From the NCBI RefSeq assembly GCF_014646235.1, contig NZ_BMNB01000024.1:31390-95389 (forward strand): a stretch of 64,000 nucleotides of DNA, written 5' to 3'. This stretch comes from Micromonospora sonchi (GTDB lineage Bacteria > Actinomycetota > Actinomycetes > Mycobacteriales > Micromonosporaceae). Under the pieces are notes generated by a model. It saw only the letters and a program-made list of their open reading frames with translations, made no database searches and was not told where the DNA came from. A program made the translations under genes and the position numbers. Below, one piece after another: positions 25,362 to 33,440 of the stretch (position 1 is its first letter; each line of letters opens with the position of its first letter).

Positions 25362-25647
25362 ATGGATGTCCGCATCCAGCAGTCCGTCGTCGCCAACCTT
25401 TCCAACCGACCCGCGCCCGTCGAGGTTGGTCGCAGCCTTCCGCGCGGCTGATCGCAAACCCCGCCTGGAGTACGTCACCAGCTGTGCACCCGCCCTGGAA
25501 GCGATCACCGCCGACATCACCCGGCGGCTGTTCACCGCAGGTGCGGAAATCGCCTGGCTTGAGGCCTCCGGGGAGGAATCGTGGCGGGTATATGAGCGCG
25601 TCGGCTACCGACCCGCCGGTCAACGGCTCCACATCGCCCTGAACTGA
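25362..25647 (+). pseudogene. GNAT acetyltransferase remnant
   Basis: The start MDVRIQQSVVANLSNRPAPVE (20 of these residues read in one frame) switches near 25425 to AAFRAADRKPRLEYVTSCAP, then runs straight into TRRLFTAGAEIAWLEASGEE and YERVGYRPAGQRLHIAL, the C-terminal part of a GNAT enzyme. The central acetyl-CoA-binding segment is missing. The piece therefore combines a frameshift and an internal deletion. Confidence 0.6.
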
Positions 25648-25661
25648 GGTCCGACGCAGAA

Positions 25662-25692
25662 CCCGGGCCGAGGTCACCGACCAAGGCCCGGG
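25662..25692 (+). terminator. Hairpin after the GNAT remnant
   Basis: Arms CCCGGGCC (25662-25669) and GGCCCGGG (25685-25692) with a 15-base loop. There is no T-run. It may be a surviving terminator of the lost acetyltransferase gene. Confidence 0.35.
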
Positions 25693-25939
25693 CCACCCCT
25701 GCTGGTTCACCACGGAACAACCGCTCATCGGCAGCTCAGGATGCCCGCTCCACTCAGAAGCCAGTTACCGGCCGTGACCGCTCGCGATCAATCAGCGGGC
25801 ACGGACGGCGGCATGTCCGCACACCGGATCATGATGCGATCATCAGTTCGGCGGCTGCGGGGCGCCTCACAGTTTCGGGCAGGCACGGAGCCACATGCAG
25901 CACGCGGTCGGGCACGGTGACAGTACGGACCACCGCTCC
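25693..25939. other. Non-coding stretch
   Basis: I see no gene, repeat or clear signal here, only the -10 box of the small membrane protein at its right end (TACGAT, 25940-25945). Confidence 0.5.
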
Positions 25940-25953
25940 TACGATCGACGCAA

Positions 25954-26211
25954 ATGAGAAACGCATTGTGGATCGCAGTCTCTGGAACGGCGCTGGTACT
26001 TGTGGCTCTCGCGTTGGTCGCACTGCTCCGACGGCGGCGAGCGACCGAAGGCAGAGCCAGCGCAATGCTCGCGGCCCGCCGAGCCATCCGAAGGAACGCA
26101 GACGAGCGGCGTCGTCGAGGTCGCGGCAGCATCCGCGGCCAGGGGTACGGCGGGGACACCAACCGGGCCTACGATGCCGGCGTTACCAGCGATAGCGGCG
26201 GCATGCCGTAA
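25954..26211 (+). CDS. Small single-pass membrane protein
   Basis: 85 residues: a short N-terminus, one hydrophobic helix ALWIAVSGTALVLVALALVA (about 4-23), then a very basic cytoplasmic tail (LLRRRRATEG, RRAIRRNADERRRRGRG) and a flexible Gly/Asp end. TACGAT eight bases before the ATG suggests a leaderless transcript. No family recognised. Confidence 0.5.
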   Translation: MRNALWIAVSGTALVLVALALVALLRRRRATEGRASAMLAARRAIRRNADERRRRGRGSIRGQGYGGDTNRAYDAGVTSDSGGMP

Positions 26212-26864
26212 TCCGACTGCGCTGACCGACGGGACCACGGCAGAGACCCAGCAAGTCGCGCCCCACGCGGCAGATGAGCGTGCCGGTCCTCGATCCGTGC
26301 ACAGCACGATCGAGCCGCGGCAACCGGTAGATCGCCATCACCCATCACGTCTATGCGTGGGCGTCATGCTGGCCGTGAGCGTCATGCTGGTCGGCGTGTC
26401 GGAGCAGAAACCAGGTCTTCGTCCTGCGGCAATACCTCGGATCACGGTCCGTCATGTCGCGTTGATCGGGTAGCCCGTCGTTCTGGCGCTGATCAGGTTC
26501 TGTTTCGACGTGGCGGGACTGGTGCATCCCGCCGAGGCTGTCCGGATCCGCTTGGGTTCGAGCGGCTCGATGCCGGATGATCGTCTCGGGCACCTGGCTG
26601 GCGTGCGGGGAGCGGTGGTCGTCAGGATGCTGATGTCACCGTGACATGAATATGTCAGGGTGACATGACGCCTGTTCGGGACGTGCCTCTGGCAGGGCGA
26701 CCCGGCGTACGGCCGATGTCCGGCCCTTCCACGCGTTACCCCGATCAACGTTGGTAGAGACGGCACTAGCAGACCGGAGACCGCGAATCCGGAAAACTGC
26801 GATGCGATTCGCCGGGGCCCGGCCACGGACTCGTCGATCAGACGTGGCCTCGCCCCATGGTCTG
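26212..26864. other. 653 bp without a supported gene
   Basis: Apart from the tandem palindromes at 26633-26666, this stretch shows only an 11-bp direct repeat (CGTCATGCTGG, copies 18 bp apart near 26361 and 26379). Open frames in it have no family pattern and change frame often. It may be eroded coding DNA, because the next segment is a gene remnant. Confidence 0.45.
26633..26666. promoter_or_regulatory. Two tandem 15-bp palindromes (putative operators)
   Basis: ATGTCACCGTGACAT (26633-26647) and ATGTCAGGGTGACAT (26652-26666), separated by GAAT; centres 19 bp apart. Arms are perfect, and the four bases between create a further TGACAT/ATGTCA dyad. This is a typical layout for two dimers of a repressor. 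No intact gene starts nearby on the right before 27341, so the controlled gene may be lost. Confidence 0.5.
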
Positions 26865-27120
26865 GACGAGGAGGTTGCCGACCGCATCATCGCCGACTTC
26901 ACCCCCGAGACACCCGCCCTCTACCGAGACCGGACCGCTCACCGGTCGTGGAACGGGTGGCGGGGCTACCTGCGCACCACCGACGACCATGAGCTGCCTG
27001 GCGCTGCAACAACGATGCGCCCAACGCCTCGGCGCCGCCTGGCAGAACGACCTGAATACGGGACACCTACCGATGCTCGAAGACCACCAAGCCGTCGCGG
27101 CCGCAATCCGGCATGGCGGC
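26865..27120 (+). pseudogene. Alpha/beta-hydrolase C-terminal remnant
   Basis: In one frame NGWRGYLRTTDDHELP, then after a shift near 27000 LALQQRCAQRLGAAWQNDLN and TGHLPMLEDHQAVAAAIRHG. Joined, these give the acid-strand to catalytic-His segment of esterase-like alpha/beta hydrolases (TGHLPML with the His). The front two thirds of the gene is missing. Confidence 0.6.
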
Positions 27121-27303
27121 GTGGGCCGCGGCTCCACGATCGACGGAGATGAGAGGCGCGCAGTCACCGGGACGGCAGCGACATTGTCGAGCACCCGGAA
27201 GGCTGATCACTCGATACCGCGCCGGGGCGGCGCACACCCGGGCGTCCTGCATGCACCGTCTTGTGGGGACGATCAGGTCAACCGGCCACGGTGCACGGTC
27301 ACC

Positions 27304-27333
27304 TTGGCTAGATACTCATGGAGCTTGTATATT
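27304..27333 (+). promoter_or_regulatory. Promoter of the padR-type gene
   Basis: -35 TTGGCT (27304-27309), 18 bp spacer, -10 TATATT (27328-27333), then seven bases to the ATG at 27341. There is no Shine-Dalgarno; a leaderless transcript is expected. Confidence 0.65.
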
Positions 27334-27340
27334 CAAAACC

Positions 27341-27724
27341 ATGCGATCGACTTCGCGTCCCGCGCTGCGGGAACCGTCGTACTTCGTCCTTGCTGCCCTG
27401 CTCGGTGGCCCGCTCCACGGTTATGCCGTGATCAAGCGGGTGACTGAGCTGTCCGATGAACGGGTGACACTCGCTGCCGGCTCGCTGTACTCGGTGATCG
27501 ACCGGCTGCTCGGCGAGGGGCTCATCACCGCCGACGGTGAAGAGATCGTCAACGGGCGTGCCCGTCGCTACTACCGGCTCAGCGACGAGGGCTACCGCGT
27601 ACTCGCCGAGGAAGCCGACCGGCTCGCCCGGGCCGCCCGGGTGGTCATGGACCGCCTGCCGCACCGGAGTTTCCCGCAGGGAAGCACCCATCAACCTTCT
27701 ATCGTGAGGATCAGACCAGCATGA
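27341..27724 (+). CDS. PadR-family transcriptional regulator
   Basis: 127 residues. The PadR winged helix is clear: REPSYFVLAALLGGPLHGYA (about 10-29), VIKRVTELSDERVTLAAGSL, YSVIDRLLGEGLITADG (about 50-66) and ARRYYRLSDEGYRVLAEEAD. The frame extends 76 codons upstream, but the promoter at 27304-27333 and the family start at REPSYF fix the ATG at 27341. It overlaps the membrane protein gene (ATGA), a frequent PadR arrangement in which the regulator controls the partner. Confidence 0.9.
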   Translation: MRSTSRPALREPSYFVLAALLGGPLHGYAVIKRVTELSDERVTLAAGSLYSVIDRLLGEGLITADGEEIVNGRARRYYRLSDEGYRVLAEEADRLARAARVVMDRLPHRSFPQGSTHQPSIVRIRPA

Positions 27725-28617
27725 GTTCTGATGTTCTGGAGAAGCGCTACCGCATGCTGCTGCGGGCCTATCCGGCCGGTTACCGCCGCGAACGCGCCGA
27801 CGAACTGATCGACACGTTGATCGGCGACGAACCGACCACCCGCCGCTGGCCCAGCATCCGGCAGGCAGCCTCGCTGATCCGGGGCGCCCTACAGGTGCAC
27901 GGTGGCAGCACCGCGGCCCGGCCCACCGCCGTGCTGCTCTGGCAGGGCATCCACCTGGGCGCCATGGCGGTGCTGGCGCTGGGGGCGCTCATCGGCCTGG
28001 ACGACCTCGTCGAGGCGTTCCAGTTCGGCGGACTCTCGGACCCCCTGGCCGTCCTGCGGAATCAGGGCATCCACGCGGTCATGGTGAGCGCGGCGCTGGT
28101 GGCGCTCGTCGCGGGCCGCACCCGCACCGCTGCCGTCCTGGTGGTGGCTGCGGCGGTGGTGCCGACCGTCATCTCCCCGTACCTGCTCTCCAACAGCCTG
28201 CCGCAGTGGTGGGCACCGGTTGTCGCCACGCCTTTGATCATGGTGGGCCTGCGGCGTCCGGCGGACGTGCCGCCGGCGCCTCGAGCCAACGCCGTTCTGG
28301 TCACCGCCGGCATACTCGCCCTGCATCTGATCCCTGCGGAAGGCTTCCGCATGGTCGGCATGAGCTCGCAGATCGTTGCCGCCACCATGGTGATCGCCGG
28401 GGCAGGCGCCTTCCTGTGGGTGGCGACGGCCGACCAGCGACTGCTGATCGCCGTCGCCCCCACCCTCCTGCTGGGCACGCTCTACCAACTGGGCAACGCC
28501 GGGCCGACGGGGGAACTGCTGCACCGGCCCGACGCCCTGCCGTCCCTGGTCGTCGCGGTCCTCATGGCAGTCGGCGCGGTCGTCTCGACCCGGATGCGGC
28601 AGCGCACCCGCGCCTGA
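27721..28617 (+). CDS. Polytopic membrane protein coupled to PadR
   Basis: 298 residues. A cytoplasmic head VLEKRYRMLLRAYPAGYRRE (about 5-24), typical of PadR-linked membrane proteins, is followed by about eight hydrophobic segments, such as GIHLGAMAVLALGALIGLDD and AAVLVVAAAVVPTVISPYLL. The function of the family is unknown; it may be a sensor or a permease component. It ends 10 bp before a strong bidirectional hairpin. Confidence 0.75.
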   Translation: MSSDVLEKRYRMLLRAYPAGYRRERADELIDTLIGDEPTTRRWPSIRQAASLIRGALQVHGGSTAARPTAVLLWQGIHLGAMAVLALGALIGLDDLVEAFQFGGLSDPLAVLRNQGIHAVMVSAALVALVAGRTRTAAVLVVAAAVVPTVISPYLLSNSLPQWWAPVVATPLIMVGLRRPADVPPAPRANAVLVTAGILALHLIPAEGFRMVGMSSQIVAATMVIAGAGAFLWVATADQRLLIAVAPTLLLGTLYQLGNAGPTGELLHRPDALPSLVVAVLMAVGAVVSTRMRQRTRA

Positions 28618-28627
28618 CCAACCGACC

Positions 28628-28653
28628 GGCGGTCCGGCCACGGCCGGACCGCC
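28628..28653. terminator. Bidirectional terminator hairpin
   Basis: Two perfect 12-base arms, GGCGGTCCGGCC (28628-28639) and GGCCGGACCGCC (28642-28653), with a 2-base loop, between the convergent membrane protein and BNR-repeat genes. Confidence 0.7.
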
Positions 28654-28657
28654 CGGG

Positions 28658-29905
28658 CTACGGCGCTGGTACCGAGATCGGTGACCACGTCACCCCGCCG
28701 TCCAGCGACGTCGAGTAGGACCCGTTGCCCTTCTGGGCCGTGATTATCCCGCTGCGTTCGATGAAGTAGGAGACATTGGGCCCGGCCCCCGGTCTCGTAA
28801 AGGTGCGCCCCCCGTCGGCGCTGGTCATCGGGCCGTTGAGCTCCGTGCCGATCAGAAGACGTCCATCCGGTCGGACGATCGCGCCCAGGATCGAGGCGGG
28901 TTGCTCTTCGCCGTTCCGGATCCGGGTCCACGTTCGGCCCGCGTCCGTGCTGGCGTACATGGGCCCGAAGCCGTTCTTGGCGTCCTCGCGCTGGACGGAG
29001 AACACCGCGTACCAGAGGCTGCCAGGTCCCACCAGCAGCCTGGGCCCGTACAGCAGCTTGTCCGGCTTGGGGAATCGCGACACCGACCAGGTACGGCCGC
29101 CGTCGCGCGTAGTGGCCAGAGCGGGAACGTCGCCCCGGGCGGTGCCGGAGATCCATCGGGTGCCGTCAGGGGCGATCGTGGACTCCGACGAGCCGTGGAC
29201 CCGCTCCAACGGCACGTTGGGCACCTTCAGGCGCAGGCCGGTGTCCGGGTCGATCACCGTCAGTTCGCGGATTTCGCAGTTCGTATCGCGACAACGAACG
29301 TGTAGACGCCCGGCGGCTGGGATCTCGGCGACGTTTCGCGCCACGGAGTCGGGTGCCGAACGCCACGTACGGCCGGCGTTGATGCTCACCCACCACTTTC
29401 CGCGGTCTTCGATCACGACGGTATCTGTGGTGACAGCGTGCAGGTCGGCGCTATAGCCCTCGGTCGGTGGAACCTTCGCCAACGGAAGCGCCCGATGCTG
29501 GTAGGTGCGACCACCGTCGATGCTGACTGCCAGGCCGTACGAGCAATGCTGCTTACCGTCGGGGCAGGTCGCGGTCAGCGCGAACCCGTGATCCCGGTCG
29601 ACGAACTGAACGAACAGGGCATCGAATCGCGCCCTGTTCACCTCGCCGGCATCCACTCCGGTAACGGCATTATCGGAGTACGTCGCGTTCGCCGCCGCGG
29701 CGCTGCCCCGGCTGACCTTCCCGTCAGGTGCCCGGTGCGTAACCGAAACGCCGATCGTCGCCAGCAACGCCGCCACAACGAAGGCGCTACCAACTCGGCG
29801 GCGCCACCAATCTGCGGTCTGCGGCCGCCGGTCAGACGGTAGCTCGTCATGAGGTGGGTTGGGCTCACTCCAGACGATCAGCTCGCGGCGCGGTGTGACG
29901 GGCAT
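28658..29905 (-). CDS. Membrane-anchored BNR/Asp-box propeller protein
   Basis: 415 residues. A cytoplasmic N-terminus is followed by one membrane helix SAFVVAALLATIGVSV (about 39-54) and an extracellular part with six Asp-box motifs: SIDGGRTY, SINAGRTW, TRDGGRTW, STDAGRTW, SADGGRTF and SLDGGVTW. This is the sialidase/photosynthesis-stability-factor-like propeller; catalytic residues of sialidases are not evident, so binding is more likely than hydrolysis. GGAGGAG 6-8 bases before the ATG at 29905 selects this start over one at 29968. Confidence 0.75.
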   Translation of the reverse strand: MPVTPRRELIVWSEPNPPHDELPSDRRPQTADWWRRRVGSAFVVAALLATIGVSVTHRAPDGKVSRGSAAAANATYSDNAVTGVDAGEVNRARFDALFVQFVDRDHGFALTATCPDGKQHCSYGLAVSIDGGRTYQHRALPLAKVPPTEGYSADLHAVTTDTVVIEDRGKWWVSINAGRTWRSAPDSVARNVAEIPAAGRLHVRCRDTNCEIRELTVIDPDTGLRLKVPNVPLERVHGSSESTIAPDGTRWISGTARGDVPALATTRDGGRTWSVSRFPKPDKLLYGPRLLVGPGSLWYAVFSVQREDAKNGFGPMYASTDAGRTWTRIRNGEEQPASILGAIVRPDGRLLIGTELNGPMTSADGGRTFTRPGAGPNVSYFIERSGIITAQKGNGSYSTSLDGGVTWSPISVPAP

Positions 29906-30002
29906 ACGGCCATCTCCTCCCGGTAGGTGCATGAACGATCGACACCGCCGGGACGAGAAGGGTTCCAAACCAGGGCTGGAGGCACGGGGCCAGATTCAGA
30001 CG

Positions 30003-30347
30003 CTACAGACCGTTGGCTTGACGGAGTTCGGCAGCCATCTGCGATGAGCTGTGGTCAGGCTCCACACCTTCGACAAGAATCACCTCGCCGGCGAGGTGCA
30101 TCGTCCGTAGCGGCTTGATCTCCTGATAGTTGCTGGAGTCGTACCAGGAGCGGGCCTTGGTCATGTCAGGAAACTCGATGATCACCACGTCGCCCGGCCA
30201 GCTGCCCTCCAGTACGTCGATGGTTCCTCCGTGGACGATGAACCGCCCACCGAAGGGGGCGAGGGTGACCTGGACGCGCTCCATGTACTCCAGCACGTCG
30301 GCGTGGATGGGTTCCCTGCGCAGGTGAGCAAGCGCGTACGCGGTCAT
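30003..30347 (-). CDS. DUF1330-family protein
   Basis: 114 residues. TAYALAHLRREPIHADVLEY, FIVHGGTIDVLEGSWPGDVV and EFPDMTKARSWYDSSNYQEI match the ferredoxin-like DUF1330 family, small dimeric proteins of unknown biochemical role. GGAG stands 6 bases before the ATG at 30347. The divergent XRE gene begins 160 bp away and may control it. Confidence 0.8.
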   Translation of the reverse strand: MTAYALAHLRREPIHADVLEYMERVQVTLAPFGGRFIVHGGTIDVLEGSWPGDVVIIEFPDMTKARSWYDSSNYQEIKPLRTMHLAGEVILVEGVEPDHSSSQMAAELRQANGL

Positions 30348-30507
30348 GACTTCTCCGTTCGTCAGGTCGGTTCCCGGGCGCTGTTTCGCGGGAACGGCGC
30401 AGGGTTGCCGCCGCACCTGGAAGAGATGATCTCCGGCGCCTTGGCGCGCTGTCGATTACCCCGCAGGTAATGATCTGTGCGCCAGCTCGGCAACTAGGGT
30501 CGGCGGC

Positions 30508-31317
30508 GTGACGACTATGACCAGGATGGTGCGGCCAGTCGGGGATCTGCTGCGCGACTGGCGCCGAACTCGCGGGATGAGTCAGCTTGACCTATCGATC
30601 GAGGCGGGGGTGTCGGCCCGGCATCTGAGCTTCGTAGAGACCGGCCGAGCCCGGCCGAGCCCGGAATTGATCCTGCGGCTGGCGGAGCAGCTTGACATGC
30701 CGCTGGCGGAGCGCAACAGGATGCTGCTCGCCGGCGGCTACGCGCCCGCCTACCCCAGCCACGAGCTGAGCGACCCAGAACTGGCTCCGGTACGTGCCGC
30801 CGCACGGCACGTCCTCGACGGACACAGCCCGTACCCCGCAGTCCTCATCGACCAGCACTGGCGTCTCGTCGAAGCCAACCCTGCCGTCGCCCTGCTCACC
30901 GCCGGCGCCGAGCCCCACCTCCTCACCCCACCGATCAACGTGCTGCGGCTCAGCCTGCACCCCGACGGCATGGCTCCGCGAATCCTCAACCTGCCCGAGT
31001 GGCGCGCCCACCTGCTCCACCGGCTGCGCCAGCAGGCCGCGACAACCAACGACCCGGCCCTGTACGAACTACACGAGGAGCTTCGGGGCTACCCCGGCGG
31101 CAACGGCCATGCGGCACCGATCAATGACGCCGTTTCGCGCGTCGTCATCCCGCTCCGGTACCGCCACAACGACCAGGAGCTGTCCTTCTTCAGCACCACC
31201 ACCCTCTTCGGTACGCCACTGGACGTCACCGTCGCCGGGCTGGCCATCGAGGCCTTCTTCCCTGCCGACCCGACGACCACCGAAACGCTCCACACTTTCG
31301 CCCTCGCCAAGGCATGA
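30508..31317 (+). CDS. XRE-family regulator with MmyB-like ligand domain
   Basis: 269 residues. The N-terminal helix-turn-helix is LLRDWRRTRGMSQLDLSIEA then GVSARHLSFVETGRARPSPE (about 14-53). The C-terminal domain (YPAVLIDQHWRLVEANPAVA, GYPGG, late LSFFSTTTLFGTPLDVTVA) is the MmyB-like PAS-fold ligand domain. Such regulators are common in actinomycetes and often control the gene transcribed away from them, here the DUF1330 gene. GTG start: TAGGGT lies seven bases upstream (30495-30500), so a leaderless transcript is likely. Confidence 0.88.
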   Translation: MTTMTRMVRPVGDLLRDWRRTRGMSQLDLSIEAGVSARHLSFVETGRARPSPELILRLAEQLDMPLAERNRMLLAGGYAPAYPSHELSDPELAPVRAAARHVLDGHSPYPAVLIDQHWRLVEANPAVALLTAGAEPHLLTPPINVLRLSLHPDGMAPRILNLPEWRAHLLHRLRQQAATTNDPALYELHEELRGYPGGNGHAAPINDAVSRVVIPLRYRHNDQELSFFSTTTLFGTPLDVTVAGLAIEAFFPADPTTTETLHTFALAKA

Positions 31318-31322
31318 GTTGG

Positions 31323-32375
31323 TCAGACCGGGGTGGGCGCCGCCAGAAGAGCGCGCAGCTCGCGGACCGCTGCCCGCCCGGCACGGTTCGCCCCGACTGT
31401 GCTCGCGGACGGTCCGTAGCCGACCAGGTGGATCCGCGGGTCGGCGACCACCCGGGTGCCGTCCACGACGATGCCGCCGCGGGACCCCCGCAGCCGCAGC
31501 GGGGCCAGGTGGTCGAGCGCCGGCCGGAAGCCGGTGCACCAGAGGATGACGTCCACGTCCTGCGCCGCGCCGTCGCGCCACTGGACGCCGTCGGGAACGA
31601 TCCGGTCGAACATCGGCCGGCGTAGGAGAAGACCGCGTTCCCGGGCTTCGAGCAGCTGCGGTGTCCACGACAGTTCGGTCGCGCTGGCGATGCTTCCCGG
31701 GGGCAGGCCGGCCCGGACCCGTGCCTCCACCTTGGCGACCACCTCGCGTCCGTAGTCGGGCGTGAACGGCCCGTCCCGGAAAACCGGCGGCCGGCGGGTG
31801 ACCCAGGCCGTCGTCGCCGCGACGTCGGCGATCTCGACCAGGAGCTGCACCGCTGACGTTCCGCCCCCGACGACAACCACCCGCTTCCCGGCGAATTCCG
31901 CCGGCCCCCGGTAGTGGGCGGTGTGCAGCTGCCGCCCGTGGAACGTTTCCTGTCCCGGGTAGTACGGCACGAACGGCCTGGTCCACGTTCCAGTGGCGTT
32001 GATCAGTGCCCGGGTGGTCCAGGTGCTGTTGCCGGCTTCGACGAGGAGTCGTCCGTCGGGGGCGTTCCGGACGGCCGTGACGGCGACTGGCCGCTGCACA
32101 TCGATGCCGTATTTGCTCTCAAAGGCGGCGAAATAGGCCGCCACCGCGTCAGCGGCTGGTTCGTCGGGCGACGGAGGCGTGAAGTGCATGCCGGGCAGGT
32201 CGAAGATCCCGTGCACGGTCGCCATGCGCAGCGTCGGCCACCGGTGCTGCCAGGCCCCGCCAGGTGCCGGGTTGGCGTCCAGGACGGCGAAGTCAAAGCC
32301 GGAGGAGCGCAGGTGGTACCCGCTGGACAGCCCCGCCTGTCCGGCGCCGATAACCACCACATCCGTCTCCCGCAT
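31323..32375 (-). CDS. Flavin-dependent NAD(P)-binding oxidoreductase (YhdA/CzcO-like monooxygenase)
   Basis: 350 residues. FAD site VVVIGAGQAGLSSGYHLRSS (about 5-24), the segment ANPAPGGAWQHRWPTLRM, NAD(P) site RVVVVGGGTSAVQLLVE (about 165-181) and the late ATG-type LWCTGFRPALDHL. These are the landmarks of single-component flavoprotein monooxygenases and CzcO-like proteins. The full Baeyer-Villiger fingerprint is not evident. Substrate unknown. It converges with the XRE gene with only 5 bp between stops. Confidence 0.85.
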   Translation of the reverse strand: MRETDVVVIGAGQAGLSSGYHLRSSGFDFAVLDANPAPGGAWQHRWPTLRMATVHGIFDLPGMHFTPPSPDEPAADAVAAYFAAFESKYGIDVQRPVAVTAVRNAPDGRLLVEAGNSTWTTRALINATGTWTRPFVPYYPGQETFHGRQLHTAHYRGPAEFAGKRVVVVGGGTSAVQLLVEIADVAATTAWVTRRPPVFRDGPFTPDYGREVVAKVEARVRAGLPPGSIASATELSWTPQLLEARERGLLLRRPMFDRIVPDGVQWRDGAAQDVDVILWCTGFRPALDHLAPLRLRGSRGGIVVDGTRVVADPRIHLVGYGPSASTVGANRAGRAAVRELRALLAAPTPV

Positions 32376-32555
32376 GTGCGGGATAACGTCTCAGGCTAAC
32401 CCGGGCCTTCCCACCGGCGATGGATCTCACACCGCCCGGACGTACCCTGTGGCTGTCGAAAATGCGATCTGACCTGCTCAGGGCCGAGTCGTGGGCCATG
32501 ACGACCGATCGTCGCTGGTTCGGCTTGTCACCCTGTCTGCTTAGGCTTCGCAGTC

Positions 32556-32966
32556 ATGGCCGGGACTTCCGAGATGTCGATGTGCGCCGCGCTGCTGGAC
32601 CGGTCGGTGGCGCAGATCGGGGAACTGGCGGCAGATGGCCGCTACGTCGATCGGCAGGCGATCGTCAGGATCGCCGATGCCTGGGACAACAACACATTCC
32701 CGCTGTTCGACACGGCACTCACCCGTCCCGGTTGGTGGCGGCAGCGGCGTGCGAGGGCCGCGCTCGGCCGGATGGCAGATCTCTCACCAGACAGCCGAGC
32801 GTGGATGATCGAGCAAGCCGCGATCGCCGGATACCGGCTGGAGCCTCACCTGCCCCCGCCCGTCGCCCCTGTCGTGCACTACCGCGACTACCAGGGACTC
32901 GTGCAACCCGACGTGGTCCCGCTGACCGCGTCAGCGATCGCAAGTGTCGTACGGAACTATGCGTGA
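32556..32966 (+). CDS. Unrecognised 136-residue protein
   Basis: Mostly helical in appearance, with LLDRSVAQIGELAADGRYVD, IADAWDNNTFPLFDTAL and a C-terminal LTASAIASVVRNYA. It has no signal peptide or membrane segment. TAGGCT (32542-32547) eight bases before the ATG resembles a leaderless promoter. Codon use is ordinary for this DNA. No family recognised. Its stop overlaps the start of a CBM20 scrap. Confidence 0.45.
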   Translation: MAGTSEMSMCAALLDRSVAQIGELAADGRYVDRQAIVRIADAWDNNTFPLFDTALTRPGWWRQRRARAALGRMADLSPDSRAWMIEQAAIAGYRLEPHLPPPVAPVVHYRDYQGLVQPDVVPLTASAIASVVRNYA

Positions 32967-33154
32967 CCGCCGTGACCTTCGGCGTGACTGCCACCACCAC
33001 CCTCGGCCAGAACACCCATGTCGCCGGGGACCATCCCTCCCTCGGCGACTGGGATCCCACCAAAGCACCCCTGCTCTCCTCGGCCACCGGCGGCAACCGC
33101 ACCGTCACAGTCGGCAACGGAGGAACTCCACTGAACGACACCTGGCGCAACTGA
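32963..33154 (+). pseudogene. CBM20 starch-binding domain remnant
   Basis: In one frame TFGVTATTTLGQNTHVAGDH and LGDWDPTKAPLLSSAT match the first strands of a family 20 carbohydrate-binding module, then the sequence jumps to NRTVTVGNGGTPLNDTWRN, the usual end of such modules in actinomycete amylases. The central strands and any catalytic domain are missing. It is probably all that is left of a secreted amylase gene. Confidence 0.65.
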
Positions 33155-33175
33155 CCCACCCCTCAGCCGCGCGGC

Positions 33176-33195
33176 CCGCCGAACCATTTCGGCGG
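33176..33195. terminator. Hairpin after the CBM20 remnant
   Basis: Perfect arms CCGCCGAA and TTCGGCGG with a 4-base loop, 22 bp past the remnant stop. No T-run. The following 245 bp up to the RCC1 gene stop shows nothing further. Confidence 0.45.
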
Positions 33196-33440
33196 ACCCA
33201 GCACAGAAACGACCCACAGTCGGAGCGTCTGCGTACGATGCGTCGTTCCGGGCCGGGCCACCGTAATTGCGCATCGGCCGCGCTTTTCCGCTGCGGGTGG
33301 CCCAACGAGACCCGCCCCGGCAGCATGCTGCACTCACCAGCCGCTGCTCTCCCCAACCCGGCAGCGGGATGCCGTCGGTCCGCGCCGCTGCCGATGGGCG
33401 GCGGTGCGGGCCGACGGCTCAGGTCACCCGCCGGTGCCGG

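Noticed and set aside
26361..26389. 11-bp direct repeat CGTCATGCTGG
   Set aside because: Two copies only, in high-GC DNA of unclear coding status; too weak for a regulatory claim.
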